DNA of 64,000 bases, from the NCBI GenBank assembly GCA_039961675.1, contig JABRWC010000039.1, forward strand, positions 1 to 64,000, given 5' to 3'. The stretch's first letter is position 1, and the number at the start of each line of letters is the position of its first letter. This stretch comes from JABRWC01 sp039961675 (GTDB lineage Bacteria; Planctomycetota; Phycisphaerae; UBA1845; Fen-1342). This document shows, piece by piece, positions 15,649 through 28,095 of the stretch. Made by a program: the position numbers and the translations under genes. The notes beneath the pieces were generated by a model. That model had not been told where the DNA came from and did no database searches. It saw nothing but the letters and a program-made list of their open reading frames with translations.

Positions 15649-18483
15649 CTACTGGTCTTGCGGCTCGGGTTCCTCGGGCTCCTGCGCCACGACCGTGACC
15701 GGCGCGATCGAAGCCAGCGGCTCGCGCAGCTTCTCCGCCGGTCCGACCACCACCACGACCATCCGCGTCGGGTCGATGGTCTCCGTCGCCAGTTTCACGC
15801 AATCCTGCGCCGTGCACCTGGCCACGCCGTCCAGAAGCTGCTTGAGGTAGTCGTCGCCCAGCCCGTTCGAGCGCACGAGCCACAGGTCGCCGGCCACGGC
15901 CTGTGGCGTCTCGCGGTCGCCCGCGAAGCTGCCGAGGATGTAGGCGCGCGTGTCGCCCAGTTCCTTGTCGCTCGGCGGCTCGCTCCGCAGGCGCTCGATC
16001 TCGTCGAACATCGCGCGCAGCGCCTCGACCGTGCTCTCGGTCTTGCTGAACGTGCTCACCACGAAACGTCCCGCCATGCGATCGGCCGACCAGCCGCCGC
16101 GGGCGCCGTACGTCAGGCCCTTCTTGACGCGGATCGTGTCGTTCAGCCGGCTGCTGAAGGCGCCGCCGAAGTAGCCGCCGGCGACGCGGCTGGTGAAGTA
16201 ACCGGGATGCCGCCGCGTGATTCCGAGCTGCCCGACTCGAATCTGGCTCTGCACGCCGGGGAAATCCACGAGGTAAATGTGCGTCGGCGCCGGTGCGGGC
16301 GGCTGCGGCACGTCGATCGCGACCGGCGGCGTTTCGTTCTTCCAGTCGCCGAAGTACTTCGCCGCCAGGGCCGCGGCCTGCCCCAGGTCGATGTCGCCGG
16401 CGACGATCAGCGTTGACTCCTCCGGACGGATGAACTGTCTCCACCAGTTGCGGGCGTCCTCCGGGGCGAGCGCCAACACGTCCTCGTACTCGCCGGTCGC
16501 AGTGCGCGCGTAAGGATGCGTGCCGAACATCTGCCGGCGCAACTCGCGGTCCGCCAGGTACGACGGCTCGCTCTTCGAGATGCCCAGGCCGGTGAGCGTC
16601 TGCCGCCGCAGCTTCTCGAATTCGTCGTCCGGGAATGTCGGCCGGCGGACGACCTCGGCCATCAGCCGGACGGCGCGGTCGGCGTGCTCGGTCAGGAACG
16701 AGCAGCCCACCGAGCCGTTGTCCAGCCCGGCGAAGCCGGCGAGCGTGATCGCGTATGTATCGAGCTCCGCGGCGAGCTTGCCCTCGTCGTAATTCTCCGT
16801 GCCCTTGGTGAGCATCGAGAACGCCATCGTCGCCGTCCCCGGCTTGGACTCCGTCCAGCCGCCGGCCCGCGTGTACAGGGTCGCGCTGACGAACGGCAGC
16901 TCGTGGTTCTCGACCACGAGCAGCTCGATCCCGTTGGGCAGCTTTTGCGAGGCGTACTTGAGGGACGCGTCGTACGGCATCGCCGGCGCGGCGGGCGGCT
17001 GCCCCGGCACGTCGGCCGGCCGGGCGAGACCGGGCCGTCCGGGCGGCGGCGGCTCCGTCTCGGGCGCGGCGGTGATCGGCGCGTCCTCCTCGGTCTTCTT
17101 GAACCCCAGCCAGCTTCCCAGCGTGCCCATCAGGTTGCGCTCGACGGTCCCCTTCATGGCACGCTCGGGCGCGAGGTGCGTGCGGGCGACGCGCAGCAGG
17201 TCGTCGGCGGTGATTTGCGCGATCGTGTTCAGGCGCTCGTTGACGCGCGCCGCGTCGCCTTCGAGCACCGCGGCGCGGCCGAGCGCCGAGGCCTTGCTGG
17301 CGACGGTCTGGTTCTCGGTGACGATGCCGCGGAGCATGTTGTTGCGGGCCTTGAGCAGTTCGTCCTCGCTCACCGGCTCGTTGCGCAAGCGTTCGATCTG
17401 ACGCTCGAGCGCCTCCAGCACCGGCTCGGTCTTGCCACCCAGCGGCGTCAGCACAGCGCCGGTGCCGAAAATCCCGTCCTGCTCGAAGGACATGGCGCCG
17501 GCCGCGGCGAAGGCCGCGAGCTGCTTCTCCGCCACCAGCTCGCGGTAGACGCGGCTGCTGGCCCCGCCGCCAAGGATCGAGGCGAGCATCTCAAGCGCGG
17601 GGACGTCCGGGTGGTTCAGCGGCACGGTGCGGAAGAGGATTCCGGCCGCGGGCGCGGGGGCGTTGTCCTCCTTGAGCGTGATCGACCGCGCCGAGGTCGG
17701 CAATGGGTCGCGGACGGTGATCCGCGGCGGGTCTTCGTAGCGGGGAATCCAGCCGAAGCACTTGCGCGCCAGGTCCTGGGCGGTCTTGTGGTCGACGGCG
17801 CCGACGATGACGAGCGTAGCGTTGTTCGGCACGTAGAAGCGGGTCCAGAAGGCACGCAGCTCGGCGACGCTGGCGGCGCGGAGATGGGGAATCTGGCCGA
17901 TCGTGGACCAGCGGTACGGGTGCTGCTTGTAGATCTCGGCCAGGATTTTCTCCGGCAGCGTGCCGTAGGGCCGGTTCAGGCCGAGCCGCCGCTCCTCCTC
18001 GACCACCTTGCGCTCCGTGTCGAACGACTCCTGGTCGATCTTGAGGAACGACATGCGTTCGGCTTCGAGCCACAGCACCATTTCGAGCTGGTTGGCCGGC
18101 ACGGTCTGCACGTAGACGGTCTGGTCGAATGAGGTGTAGGCGTTGCAGTCGCCGCCGGCGCGGCGGACGTGGTCGAAGTGGTCGGTGGGGCCCAGGCGGT
18201 CGGTGCCGCGGAACATCATGTGCTCGAACATGTGGGCGAAGCCCTGGCGCTGCGGGTCCTCGTCCTTCGAACCGACGTGGTACCAGAGCTGGACGGCGAC
18301 CACGGGGCAGGAAAAGTCTTCGCAGGTGATGATGCGCAGGCCGTTGTCGAGCGCGGCCTCCTGGTATTCCAGCCGGCCGGCGGGGGCAGGCGCGCCGGTG
18401 GGGGCAGCGGCTGTCGCGGAGGTGGCGGCGCCGAGGATCACCCCGGCGGCGCATAGAATCCGTCGGACTGCGGTCGATTGCAT
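15649..18483 (-). CDS. Secreted M16-family zinc metalloprotease, two-domain
   Basis: The 944-residue protein has a cleavable signal peptide (about 1-27, ending near ATAAAP). The N-terminal half is an active M16 unit with the inverted zinc motif HMFEH (84-88) and a distal glutamate in VVEEERRLG near 162. The C-terminal half begins near residue 525 (LPNGIELLVVENHELPF) and is a homologous unit without HxxEH. This matches the catalytic plus clamp arrangement of bacterial pitrilysin-like and PqqL-like proteases. A Pro-rich linker at about 480-515 joins the halves. It probably degrades peptides in the periplasm. ATG 18483 has GGGAG in front. Confidence 0.88.
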   Translation of the reverse strand: MQSTAVRRILCAAGVILGAATSATAAAPTGAPAPAGRLEYQEAALDNGLRIITCEDFSCPVVAVQLWYHVGSKDEDPQRQGFAHMFEHMMFRGTDRLGPTDHFDHVRRAGGDCNAYTSFDQTVYVQTVPANQLEMVLWLEAERMSFLKIDQESFDTERKVVEEERRLGLNRPYGTLPEKILAEIYKQHPYRWSTIGQIPHLRAASVAELRAFWTRFYVPNNATLVIVGAVDHKTAQDLARKCFGWIPRYEDPPRITVRDPLPTSARSITLKEDNAPAPAAGILFRTVPLNHPDVPALEMLASILGGGASSRVYRELVAEKQLAAFAAAGAMSFEQDGIFGTGAVLTPLGGKTEPVLEALERQIERLRNEPVSEDELLKARNNMLRGIVTENQTVASKASALGRAAVLEGDAARVNERLNTIAQITADDLLRVARTHLAPERAMKGTVERNLMGTLGSWLGFKKTEEDAPITAAPETEPPPPGRPGLARPADVPGQPPAAPAMPYDASLKYASQKLPNGIELLVVENHELPFVSATLYTRAGGWTESKPGTATMAFSMLTKGTENYDEGKLAAELDTYAITLAGFAGLDNGSVGCSFLTEHADRAVRLMAEVVRRPTFPDDEFEKLRRQTLTGLGISKSEPSYLADRELRRQMFGTHPYARTATGEYEDVLALAPEDARNWWRQFIRPEESTLIVAGDIDLGQAAALAAKYFGDWKNETPPVAIDVPQPPAPAPTHIYLVDFPGVQSQIRVGQLGITRRHPGYFTSRVAGGYFGGAFSSRLNDTIRVKKGLTYGARGGWSADRMAGRFVVSTFSKTESTVEALRAMFDEIERLRSEPPSDKELGDTRAYILGSFAGDRETPQAVAGDLWLVRSNGLGDDYLKQLLDGVARCTAQDCVKLATETIDPTRMVVVVVGPAEKLREPLASIAPVTVVAQEPEEPEPQDQ

Positions 18484-18655
18484 TTCAAGGCTCCCGTGCG
18501 TATTCGAAGTTCGATCCGCACCGCCGACAATTCGCGGTCGGCGGCGACCCATCCGCCTGGCCCGGTTGCTCGTGGAAAGACACATCAGGCCACGCGGAGT
18601 TCATGAAGAAGTTCAACCTGAGCGTCAGCCTCCCAACGCCGGCGCCCGCGACCAT

Positions 18656-21595
<2,940 letters not shown>

Positions 21596-21783
21596 GTTGG
21601 GCGTGGCTCCCACCTTGGCGGCGTTGCGCGGCGGCTTGGCTTCCCGCCGCGGGATTCACTGAGCGGTTCATGCGGCCGGGCTGGATTCGCCGGGCGATTT
21701 CGCGCTCCCGCGGCGCGGTCGTTCAAGAATCGCGCGGCCGGCACTACGCCGACCAGCGCGGCGACCCGGCGCGGGAAGAGCGG

Positions 21784-21789
21784 ATTATA
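21784..21789 (-). promoter_or_regulatory. -10 box upstream of gcvP
   Basis: A perfect TATAAT on the minus strand, without a convincing -35. The first bases of the transcript would lie about 180 nt before the gcvP start. Confidence 0.35.
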
Positions 21790-21998
21790 AGGCGGACGGG
21801 CGGGAAAAACCGAACGCGGCGTGTGGCCGTTCAGGGAGGAGAAGAGGCGCGACGAGGAAGCGCGGGGTTCGCGCGTCGGAACACGTGCGCCGGCTTGCGG
21901 GCGGCGCCTCGGTTGCTAGGGGCGGGCCGCGGCTTTACGCGTACTGCAAGACCGGTCTCCTGACCGGTCTGTCGCGTCGGGCGCAGTCCCTGCGACGA

Positions 21999-22018
21999 AT
22001 TCCCGCCGGCGTGGGAAT
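21999..22018. repeat. REP-like palindromic element, copy 2
   Basis: ATTCCC and GGGAAT flank a GC-rich loop. In reverse orientation it aligns over about 25 bases with the copy at 8431. The T-A pair here replaces a C-G pair there, so pairing is conserved. Confidence 0.55.
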
Positions 22019-22504
22019 GACTCGTAGCGTGTAGTCGCTTTGTGGGAGCGCCGCAGAATGGACGTGCAACGAGGAAGGGACGGGGCGGCCCTGCCCGTCC
22101 ACGCTTAACGGATTGCGAACGCCGCCCCAGTCCTCGTATCGGCACACAGCGCTTCGAACGTCGCGGTGCGACGGCGAGGGGACGCCCGGCGGGCGGAGGC
22201 GCGTACCCGTTTGGGCACGCGGCCGTTTGCGCGTGGCCCGCCGTTAACGCTGCATGACTTCCCGCATGTTTCTAGGCCGTTGCGCGCGCAACAGTCAACT
22301 ACGCACGGGATTGCCGAGCGAGCGATTCCGGCGGCGCCGCGCCGCGCGCTCGCGCGCCCGCACGGAGCGCGAAGCGAACGACTCGGCGTCCTGTTTATCT
22401 GGGCGGTCCCTCCGGGCGCCAGCGCGGGGCGCGCGGCGAACCCGCGCGGCTCAGCCCGCCCTGCCGCTCTTGCCGCCGCAAGCGCCGGGCGCCAGCGCTG
22501 CCGT

Positions 22505-22591
22505 TCAGGCTTCCACTCCTGCCCGGAGCAGGTCGAACAGGAACATAAGCAACTGGGCGAAGAACATGTACAGGAGGTTTGTGAGGATCAT
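22505..22591 (-). CDS. 28-residue hydrophobic peptide coupled to cusA
   Basis: A short frame of 28 codons starts with ATG 22591 inside an ATGA overlap with the cusA stop. GGGAGAGCC lies just upstream, within the last codons of cusA. The product is one hydrophobic helix (LLYMFFAQLLMFLFDLLRAG) with a short acidic tail. It is therefore a plausible single-span membrane peptide. By analogy with AcrZ, a small helix that binds the RND pump AcrB, it could be a pump accessory. That role is inference; the coupling and hydrophobicity are seen directly. Confidence 0.55.
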   Translation of the reverse strand: MILTNLLYMFFAQLLMFLFDLLRAGVEA

Positions 22592-25500
22592 GCTGGCTCT
22601 CCCATGAGGGCATGCGGGCTGCCGGCCGACGCGTGCGGAGTGCGGCGCAGCTCGAACTGCTTGGCGACCGAGAAGATCACCGGGTAGATGAGCAACTCCA
22701 TGATGAAGCTGGTCGTCAGGCCGCCGATCATCGGGGCCGCCAGGCGCCGCATCGTGTCGGCGCCCGTCCCCTCGGCCCAGAGCAGCGGTACGAGTCCGAT
22801 GAACGTCGTGGCGACGGTCATCATCTTCGGGCGAATGCGCATGACGGCGCCGTCGTGAATCGCGTGCCACAGGTCTGCGCGCGTCGCCATGCGCCCTTCC
22901 GCGCGGAAGCGCTCGAAGCTGTTGTCCAGGTAGAGCAACATGACCATGCCCGTCTCGGCGTCGAGGCCGGCCAGCGCGATCATGCCGATCACCACGGCGA
23001 GCGAGAGGTTGTAATCGAGCAGGTAGAGGATCCACACGGCGCCGACCAGGCTGAACGGCACCGCCAGGAGAACGACGATGGTGCGGAACCACGAGCGCGA
23101 GTGCACGTACAGCAGGAAGATGATCGCCAACAGCGTCAGCGGCACGGCGACTTTCAGTCGCGCCGACGCGGCCTGGATGTACTCGTACTGCCCGGACCAT
23201 ACGACGTTGCAGCCGGCGGGCAGCGCGACGCGCTCGTCCAGCAGCCGCTTGGCGCGCTCGATCCAGCCGACGACGTCCGTGGTCGTCAGGTCCACAAAGA
23301 CCCATGCCGACTTGCGCGAGTTCTCGCTGCGGATCATCGGCGGTCCGGGCGTGACGCGGACGTCCGCGAGTTGGGCGAGCGGCACCTGGGCGCCGGCCGG
23401 CGCGGAAACAAGCGTGCGCCGCAGCGCGGGCAGGTTGTCGCGCAGCTCGCGCTTGTAGCGCACGTTGACGGGGTAGCGCTCCAAGCCCTCGACGGTCTGT
23501 GTGATGTTCATTCCGCCGAGCGCAGTGAGGATCACGTCCTGGACGTCGGCGATGGCGAGTCCGTAGCGGGCGATCTCGTCTCGGTTGATGTCGAACTCGA
23601 CGTACATGCCGCCGATCGTTTTCTCCGGGTACGCGCTCAGCGTGCCCGGAAGCGTGCGCACCTCGGCCGCGATGCGGTCGGCCAGGTCGCCGAGCGTCGG
23701 CAGGTCGTCTCCCATGATCTTGATTCCGACCGGAGTCTTGATGCCGGTGCTGAGCATGTCGATCCGCGTGCGGATCGGCATGGTCCAGGCGTTCGTGACG
23801 CCGGGGAACGCCACGACGTCGTCGAGCCCCGGCACGTCGCGCCCGTCGGCGTCCTGCCAGCCGTAGCACAGCTCGTCGACGGTGATGGGCCGCGATTCCG
23901 GCCAGAAGTACGTCAGTCCGGAATACGTCTTCAGCCACCTCGGCAGGCCGGAGAACCAGCGGTCGACGGGGCGCTGGCGCCATTTCGTGCGGTCGGGTTC
24001 GAGCATGATCGTGGTTTCGACCATGCTGAGCGGGGCCGGGTCGGTGGCGCTCTCCGCACGGCCGATCTTGCCGAAGACGTGATGGACTTCGGGCAGGGTC
24101 CGGATCAGCGCGTCGGTCTGCTGGAGCAGCTCGCGGGCCTTGGTCACGCTGATCGCAGGGTCGGTGGTCGGCATGTAGAGCAAGTCACCCTCGTCCAGCG
24201 GCGGCATGAACTCGCGCCCCAGGCCCGGCAGCGCCGCGGCCAGCGCTGGGAACCGCTCCGCGAGCCAGCGGCCGACCAGCGGCGTGTTTTTCAGGCCGAT
24301 CAACGGTGGAACGGTCGAGAGCACCAGCAGCACGGCCGCGGCGAGCGTCAGGTAGCGCAGCCTCATCGCGAGAACGAAGAAGGGGTGGTACAGCCGCTGG
24401 AGCAACCAACTGATCGGGTTGGCGTGCTCATGAATGATCTTCTGCGGCACGAGCAGCATCCCGGCCAGTACGGCCCAACCCAGTGCTATCCAGTGGCGCT
24501 GGGCGTCGAGATCGCCCAGCGGCAGCCAGCGATGCCAGAACATCGCCGCGGGCACCAACATCGTGGCCAGCGTGACGAGCAGGTTTCGCCACCGGCCCCA
24601 GCGCTTCGGCAAAACGCGCGCGGTGATGAACGAGATCATCAGCACCGGGATGATCGTGATCGCCAGCAGCGAAGCGGCGGCCATCGAGAACGTCTTGGTG
24701 TATGCCAGCGGTTTGAACATCCGGCCGCTCTGCTCGCCGAGCACGAACACCGGCAGAAAGCTGACGGTGATGATCATCAGGCTGAAGAACAGCGTCGGGC
24801 CGACTTCCCTGGCGGCCTCGATGATGATCTCCGCCCGCGGGCGGTGCACGGGAGGCGCGGGCCGCTGCCCTGCCTCGAACGCCGCCGTCTCCGCCCGGAT
24901 GCGGTCCTCCTCGCGATCCAGGTGCTTGTGCGCGTTCTCGACCATGACGATCGAGCTGTCGACCATCACGCCGATCGAGATCGCGATGCCGCCGAGGCTC
25001 ATGATGTTGGCGTTGATGCCCAGCAGGTGCATGACGATCAGCGCGCACAGCACACCGGTGGGCAGTACGAAGATCGCGACGAGCTCGCTGCGCGCGTGCA
25101 GCAGGAACAGGATGCACACCAACCCGACGACGATCATCTCCTTGACGAGCGTGTGCGTGAGCGTCTCGACGGCGCGCTCGATCAGCCCCGAGCGGTCGTA
25201 CTCCGTGAAGACGTCGACTCCGGGCGGCAGTCCGGACCGCAGCTCGTCGAGCTTGCGTTTCACGTCGCCGATGACCTTGTGGGCGTTCTCACCAAAGCGC
25301 ATCACGACGATGCCGCCCACGACCTCGCCCTCGCCGTCCGCCTCGGCGATGCCCCGCCGCATCTCGGGTCCAAGCTGGAGCTGCGCGAGGTCCTGGAGGT
25401 AGACCGGAGTACCTTCCGGCGTGGCGCGGACCACGACTTTTTTGAGGTCCTCAAGGCCCTGCTGCGCCCGAGCGCGCATCAGCGGCATGCCCTGCTCTTG

Positions 25501-26481
25501 CGCGCGGCGCACCTGCTCGGGCGAGAGCTGCGCGAGGTAGCCCTTCCCTCGGATCATGTACTCCATCTCGGACATCTCGAGCACGCTGCCGCCGACGTCG
25601 ATGTTGGACTTCTGGATCGCCTGTACGACCTGGCCGAGCGGGATGCCGTAGGCCAGCAGCCGGTCCGGATCGACGACGACCTGGTACTGGCGGACGAAGC
25701 CGCCGACCGGCGCAACTTCGGCCACGCCCTCGAGCGCCGTCAGCTCGTAACGCAGGTACCAGTCCTGGATGCTGCGGAGCTCTGCCAGGTCGAACTCTGC
25801 CAGCTTCAGCTCGGTGCGGTTGTCCCAGGGACACAGCCCGCCGTGTTCGAAGTTGCGCACGCGCTCCAGGCGGTCGCGGATTTCCGCGGGCGCCTCCGCG
25901 CGCGTGGCGTACCACGTCGTGCCGCGCCAGCCGCGCCGCGCGTGTTTCGCGTGCTCGCCCCGGCTTTCACTCGGTGCCGTCGCGTCGTGCGATTCCAGAG
26001 GATCGAAGTACATGCCGTCGGGGTGCTCCGGGCAGTAGTAGCCGTTGCGGACGGAGTACTCGTAGACCCACCCGACGCCGGTAGCATCCGGCCCGAGTTG
26101 CGGCGTGACGCCCTTCGGCAACCGGCCGGACACGTAGTTGAGGTATTCCAGCACCCGGGAGCGCGCCCAATAGATGTCGGTGCCATCCTCGAAGATAATG
26201 TAGACGAACGAGTACCCGAACATAGAGTAGCCGCGCACCACCTTCGCATACGGCACTGCGAGCATCGAGGTGGTGAGCGGGTACGTCACCTGCTCTTCGA
26301 CCACTTGCGGGGCCTGGCCGGGGTACTCGGTGAGGATGATGACCTGCACGTCCGACAAATCCGGGATGGCGTCGAGGCGGATGTTGTAGATCGTCCAGAC
26401 GCCCCCGGCGATCAGAAAGCCGGTGAGAATCAGGACCAGCAGGCGGTTGCGGGCGCAGAACTCAATGACGCGCGCAATCAT
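22588..26481 (-). CDS. cusA: CusA/CzcA-type heavy-metal RND efflux pump
   Basis: The 1297-residue inner-membrane proton-driven pump is longer than usual for HME-RND proteins (about 1050). The N-terminus (MIARVIEFCARNRLLVLILTG) and the DAIPDLSDVQVIILTEYPGQ-type segment are diagnostic. The porter-domain, SLGGIAISIGVMVDSSIVMVEN-type and terminal TM regions are all present. Two insertions stand out. One is about 80 residues in the first porter loop (about 145-230), with CPEHPDGMY and a second Cys. The other is an extra hydrophobic stretch near 620-690. Exports Cu(I)/Ag(I) or other divalent metal; exact specificity is unresolved. It follows the DUF3347 gene after a 194-bp gap holding a repeat. Confidence 0.93.
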   Translation of the reverse strand: MIARVIEFCARNRLLVLILTGFLIAGGVWTIYNIRLDAIPDLSDVQVIILTEYPGQAPQVVEEQVTYPLTTSMLAVPYAKVVRGYSMFGYSFVYIIFEDGTDIYWARSRVLEYLNYVSGRLPKGVTPQLGPDATGVGWVYEYSVRNGYYCPEHPDGMYFDPLESHDATAPSESRGEHAKHARRGWRGTTWYATRAEAPAEIRDRLERVRNFEHGGLCPWDNRTELKLAEFDLAELRSIQDWYLRYELTALEGVAEVAPVGGFVRQYQVVVDPDRLLAYGIPLGQVVQAIQKSNIDVGGSVLEMSEMEYMIRGKGYLAQLSPEQVRRAQEQGMPLMRARAQQGLEDLKKVVVRATPEGTPVYLQDLAQLQLGPEMRRGIAEADGEGEVVGGIVVMRFGENAHKVIGDVKRKLDELRSGLPPGVDVFTEYDRSGLIERAVETLTHTLVKEMIVVGLVCILFLLHARSELVAIFVLPTGVLCALIVMHLLGINANIMSLGGIAISIGVMVDSSIVMVENAHKHLDREEDRIRAETAAFEAGQRPAPPVHRPRAEIIIEAAREVGPTLFFSLMIITVSFLPVFVLGEQSGRMFKPLAYTKTFSMAAASLLAITIIPVLMISFITARVLPKRWGRWRNLLVTLATMLVPAAMFWHRWLPLGDLDAQRHWIALGWAVLAGMLLVPQKIIHEHANPISWLLQRLYHPFFVLAMRLRYLTLAAAVLLVLSTVPPLIGLKNTPLVGRWLAERFPALAAALPGLGREFMPPLDEGDLLYMPTTDPAISVTKARELLQQTDALIRTLPEVHHVFGKIGRAESATDPAPLSMVETTIMLEPDRTKWRQRPVDRWFSGLPRWLKTYSGLTYFWPESRPITVDELCYGWQDADGRDVPGLDDVVAFPGVTNAWTMPIRTRIDMLSTGIKTPVGIKIMGDDLPTLGDLADRIAAEVRTLPGTLSAYPEKTIGGMYVEFDINRDEIARYGLAIADVQDVILTALGGMNITQTVEGLERYPVNVRYKRELRDNLPALRRTLVSAPAGAQVPLAQLADVRVTPGPPMIRSENSRKSAWVFVDLTTTDVVGWIERAKRLLDERVALPAGCNVVWSGQYEYIQAASARLKVAVPLTLLAIIFLLYVHSRSWFRTIVVLLAVPFSLVGAVWILYLLDYNLSLAVVIGMIALAGLDAETGMVMLLYLDNSFERFRAEGRMATRADLWHAIHDGAVMRIRPKMMTVATTFIGLVPLLWAEGTGADTMRRLAAPMIGGLTTSFIMELLIYPVIFSVAKQFELRRTPHASAGSPHALMGEPA

Positions 26482-26490
26482 CGAATATTA

Positions 26491-26664
26491 CCACAGAGAC
26501 ACCGAGGCACAGCGAACGCCAGGGATCGTCGTCCAAAACGCTGGTATTGCCGGTTCGATCGCTCGCGCGTCAAGCCGACGCAGTCTGCGCCGCCAGTCGC
26601 ATCTGCGATCGCGCGGCTGCGTTTACCACACATGGATGTAGATTACCTCTTTGTGTTTCTGCGG
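26491..26664. repeat. MITE-like element with imperfect terminal inverted repeats
   Basis: CCACAGAGACACCGAGGC at 26491 and CTCTTTGTGTTTCTGCGG ending at 26664 are imperfect inverted repeats about 170 bp apart. They fill the gap between the DUF3347 gene and cusA. The sequence is of the CACAGAGACAC type that I recall as a common interspersed repeat in environmental bacteria. No target duplication could be defined. Confidence 0.45.
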
Positions 26665-26675
26665 CTCTGTCTTGC

Positions 26676-28079
26676 TCAGCGGGTTTGGACCAGCTCGCCG
26701 CACTTGAGCATCTCAAAGCCGTAGAACGGGTTCGCCATGTCGTCTGTGGATTGGAGCCAATCGCCCTTCGTTATGGGACAGTGAAAGATGTAGAGCGTCG
26801 GGTAACGGTCTGGCGACGGGCGCACATGGGCCGTCATCTCGCGCAGCGCGCTGCCCAGCGCCACAAACGTCACACGGTCGTCCTGTAGACTCTTTCCCGT
26901 GAGCCGCAGCGCCGCAGTCCGAAGCGCCACGGCCGCCTGCGCAAACGGCTGCGGCAAGTGCAGTCTCGGCGCCTGGGCCTGCCTGAGGATCTCATCCGCG
27001 GCACCCACAAGTCCCAGCGCGTGCAGCGCGACGTCGCGCTCGCTGTCGGCGGCGAACCGCCGGTGCAGCTCGAGGTAATGCTCCATCAGATAGTCCATCT
27101 GCGTGCGAATCGCCGCCGAAGCGTCGAGCGGCTGGGGCAGGTTCTCGACCGCGACAAGCTGCATGCCGCACACCGGACACGCGCCCGCACTGTCCGACCC
27201 GACGCCGGGGTGCATCGGGCAGACCAAGCGCGGCGTGGCGGAGACCTCACTTGCAGCCGGCACGCGCCGGGTACGCACCCAGCGAACATCCGCAAGCGGC
27301 TTGAGGGCCATCCCGCACTTCGGGCAAGTCCCCGCGGCAATGGAGAAATGCTCACACTCCTGCATCGGGCACACGAACGCTGCATCCGGTGGAATCGCCG
27401 TTTGCGTTGCCGCGTGCGCACGTACGTCGGGAGACAACTCGCGGGCGCAGACCGGGCAGTTCGCCGGCACGTCGCTGGCCACAAGCGGATGCAGCGGACA
27501 GCCGAATCTCGCCCGGCGCGCCGCACCGGGCGTTGGTGGCGCCTCGCCGCCGGACATCTCCGGCGAAAGCCAAACGCCGCGAAACGGCGCCAAGGCGCGT
27601 CCGTCGTGCGGGCAGGCGCCGGGCGTGGCGCGAACGATCGTCGAATGCTGCGGCTCCGGGCAGCAGTACATGACGCGAAACGGTTGCAACGCTCGATCGC
27701 ATCGCGGACAGCGCCCGCTGGCCGCGGAATATACGTGCTGGTGCACGGGACAGGTGTAGGCCATGTCGCCGCCCTGCGCCGCGCGGCGGGCGCGCACCCA
27801 GTCAAGTTCCTCGGCGGGCCGCAGCGTCATGCCGCACCACTCGCACGTTCCGGGTTTAAGTGAAAGATATGCGCCTTGGCGGACGGGGTCGGGCTCGTCG
27901 GGATGCGCCTCCATCGGGCAGGCGAATTTCGCCTCGTCGAGCGAGACCGGCGCCAATCGCGATTCAGCAAGTCCCGACGCCGCCGGTGATGAAGCTGGCT
28001 GGCCGGCGTGCGCGAGGGGAATCACTACCGCCAACGCGCCGAGTCCGACCACGGCGGCCGTGCAACGCGTGCGAGGCAT
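26676..28079 (-). CDS. Periplasmic metal-binding protein: six heavy-metal modules plus DUF3347
   Basis: After a signal peptide (about 1-25) the 467-residue protein carries six consecutive cysteine modules. They start at Cys54, 110, 140, 194, 237 and 287. Each is built like the heavy-metal-binding domain of CusB proteins (CPMHP ... CPxCGM ... L). The last two keep CGM; others are diverged (CDRA, HDGRA, CARE). Residues about 330-467 form a DUF3347 domain, ending with IFHCPITKGDWLQ and a conserved FYGFEM. It lies 16 nt after cusB, so it is part of the efflux operon. It probably chelates metal in the periplasm and hands it to CusB/CusA. Start at ATG 28079 with AAAGGA. Confidence 0.82.
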   Translation of the reverse strand: MPRTRCTAAVVGLGALAVVIPLAHAGQPASSPAASGLAESRLAPVSLDEAKFACPMEAHPDEPDPVRQGAYLSLKPGTCEWCGMTLRPAEELDWVRARRAAQGGDMAYTCPVHQHVYSAASGRCPRCDRALQPFRVMYCCPEPQHSTIVRATPGACPHDGRALAPFRGVWLSPEMSGGEAPPTPGAARRARFGCPLHPLVASDVPANCPVCARELSPDVRAHAATQTAIPPDAAFVCPMQECEHFSIAAGTCPKCGMALKPLADVRWVRTRRVPAASEVSATPRLVCPMHPGVGSDSAGACPVCGMQLVAVENLPQPLDASAAIRTQMDYLMEHYLELHRRFAADSERDVALHALGLVGAADEILRQAQAPRLHLPQPFAQAAVALRTAALRLTGKSLQDDRVTFVALGSALREMTAHVRPSPDRYPTLYIFHCPITKGDWLQSTDDMANPFYGFEMLKCGELVQTR

Positions 28080-28095
28080 GCGGTCGGTCCTTTCG

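Larger units (their letters stand above)
21614..22504. other. Gene-free region between gcvP and the efflux operon
   Basis: About 890 bp without a credible gene. It holds the gcvP -10 box, a REP-like hairpin at 21,999, two GACCGGTC palindromes 12 bp apart near 21,950, a GGACGGG-type hairpin near 22,078, and very GC-rich inverted repeats near 22,480-22,500 that may end the efflux operon transcript without a clear U-tract. Confidence 0.5.

Noticed and set aside
21596..21783. Glycine riboswitch in the long gcvP leader
   Set aside because: I looked for the conserved glycine-aptamer core and did not find it; the leader is simply GC-rich.
22612..26724. A 1370-codon open frame on the plus strand
   Set aside because: It is antisense to cusA, with no domain and with shadow-type composition; cusA on the other strand is certain.
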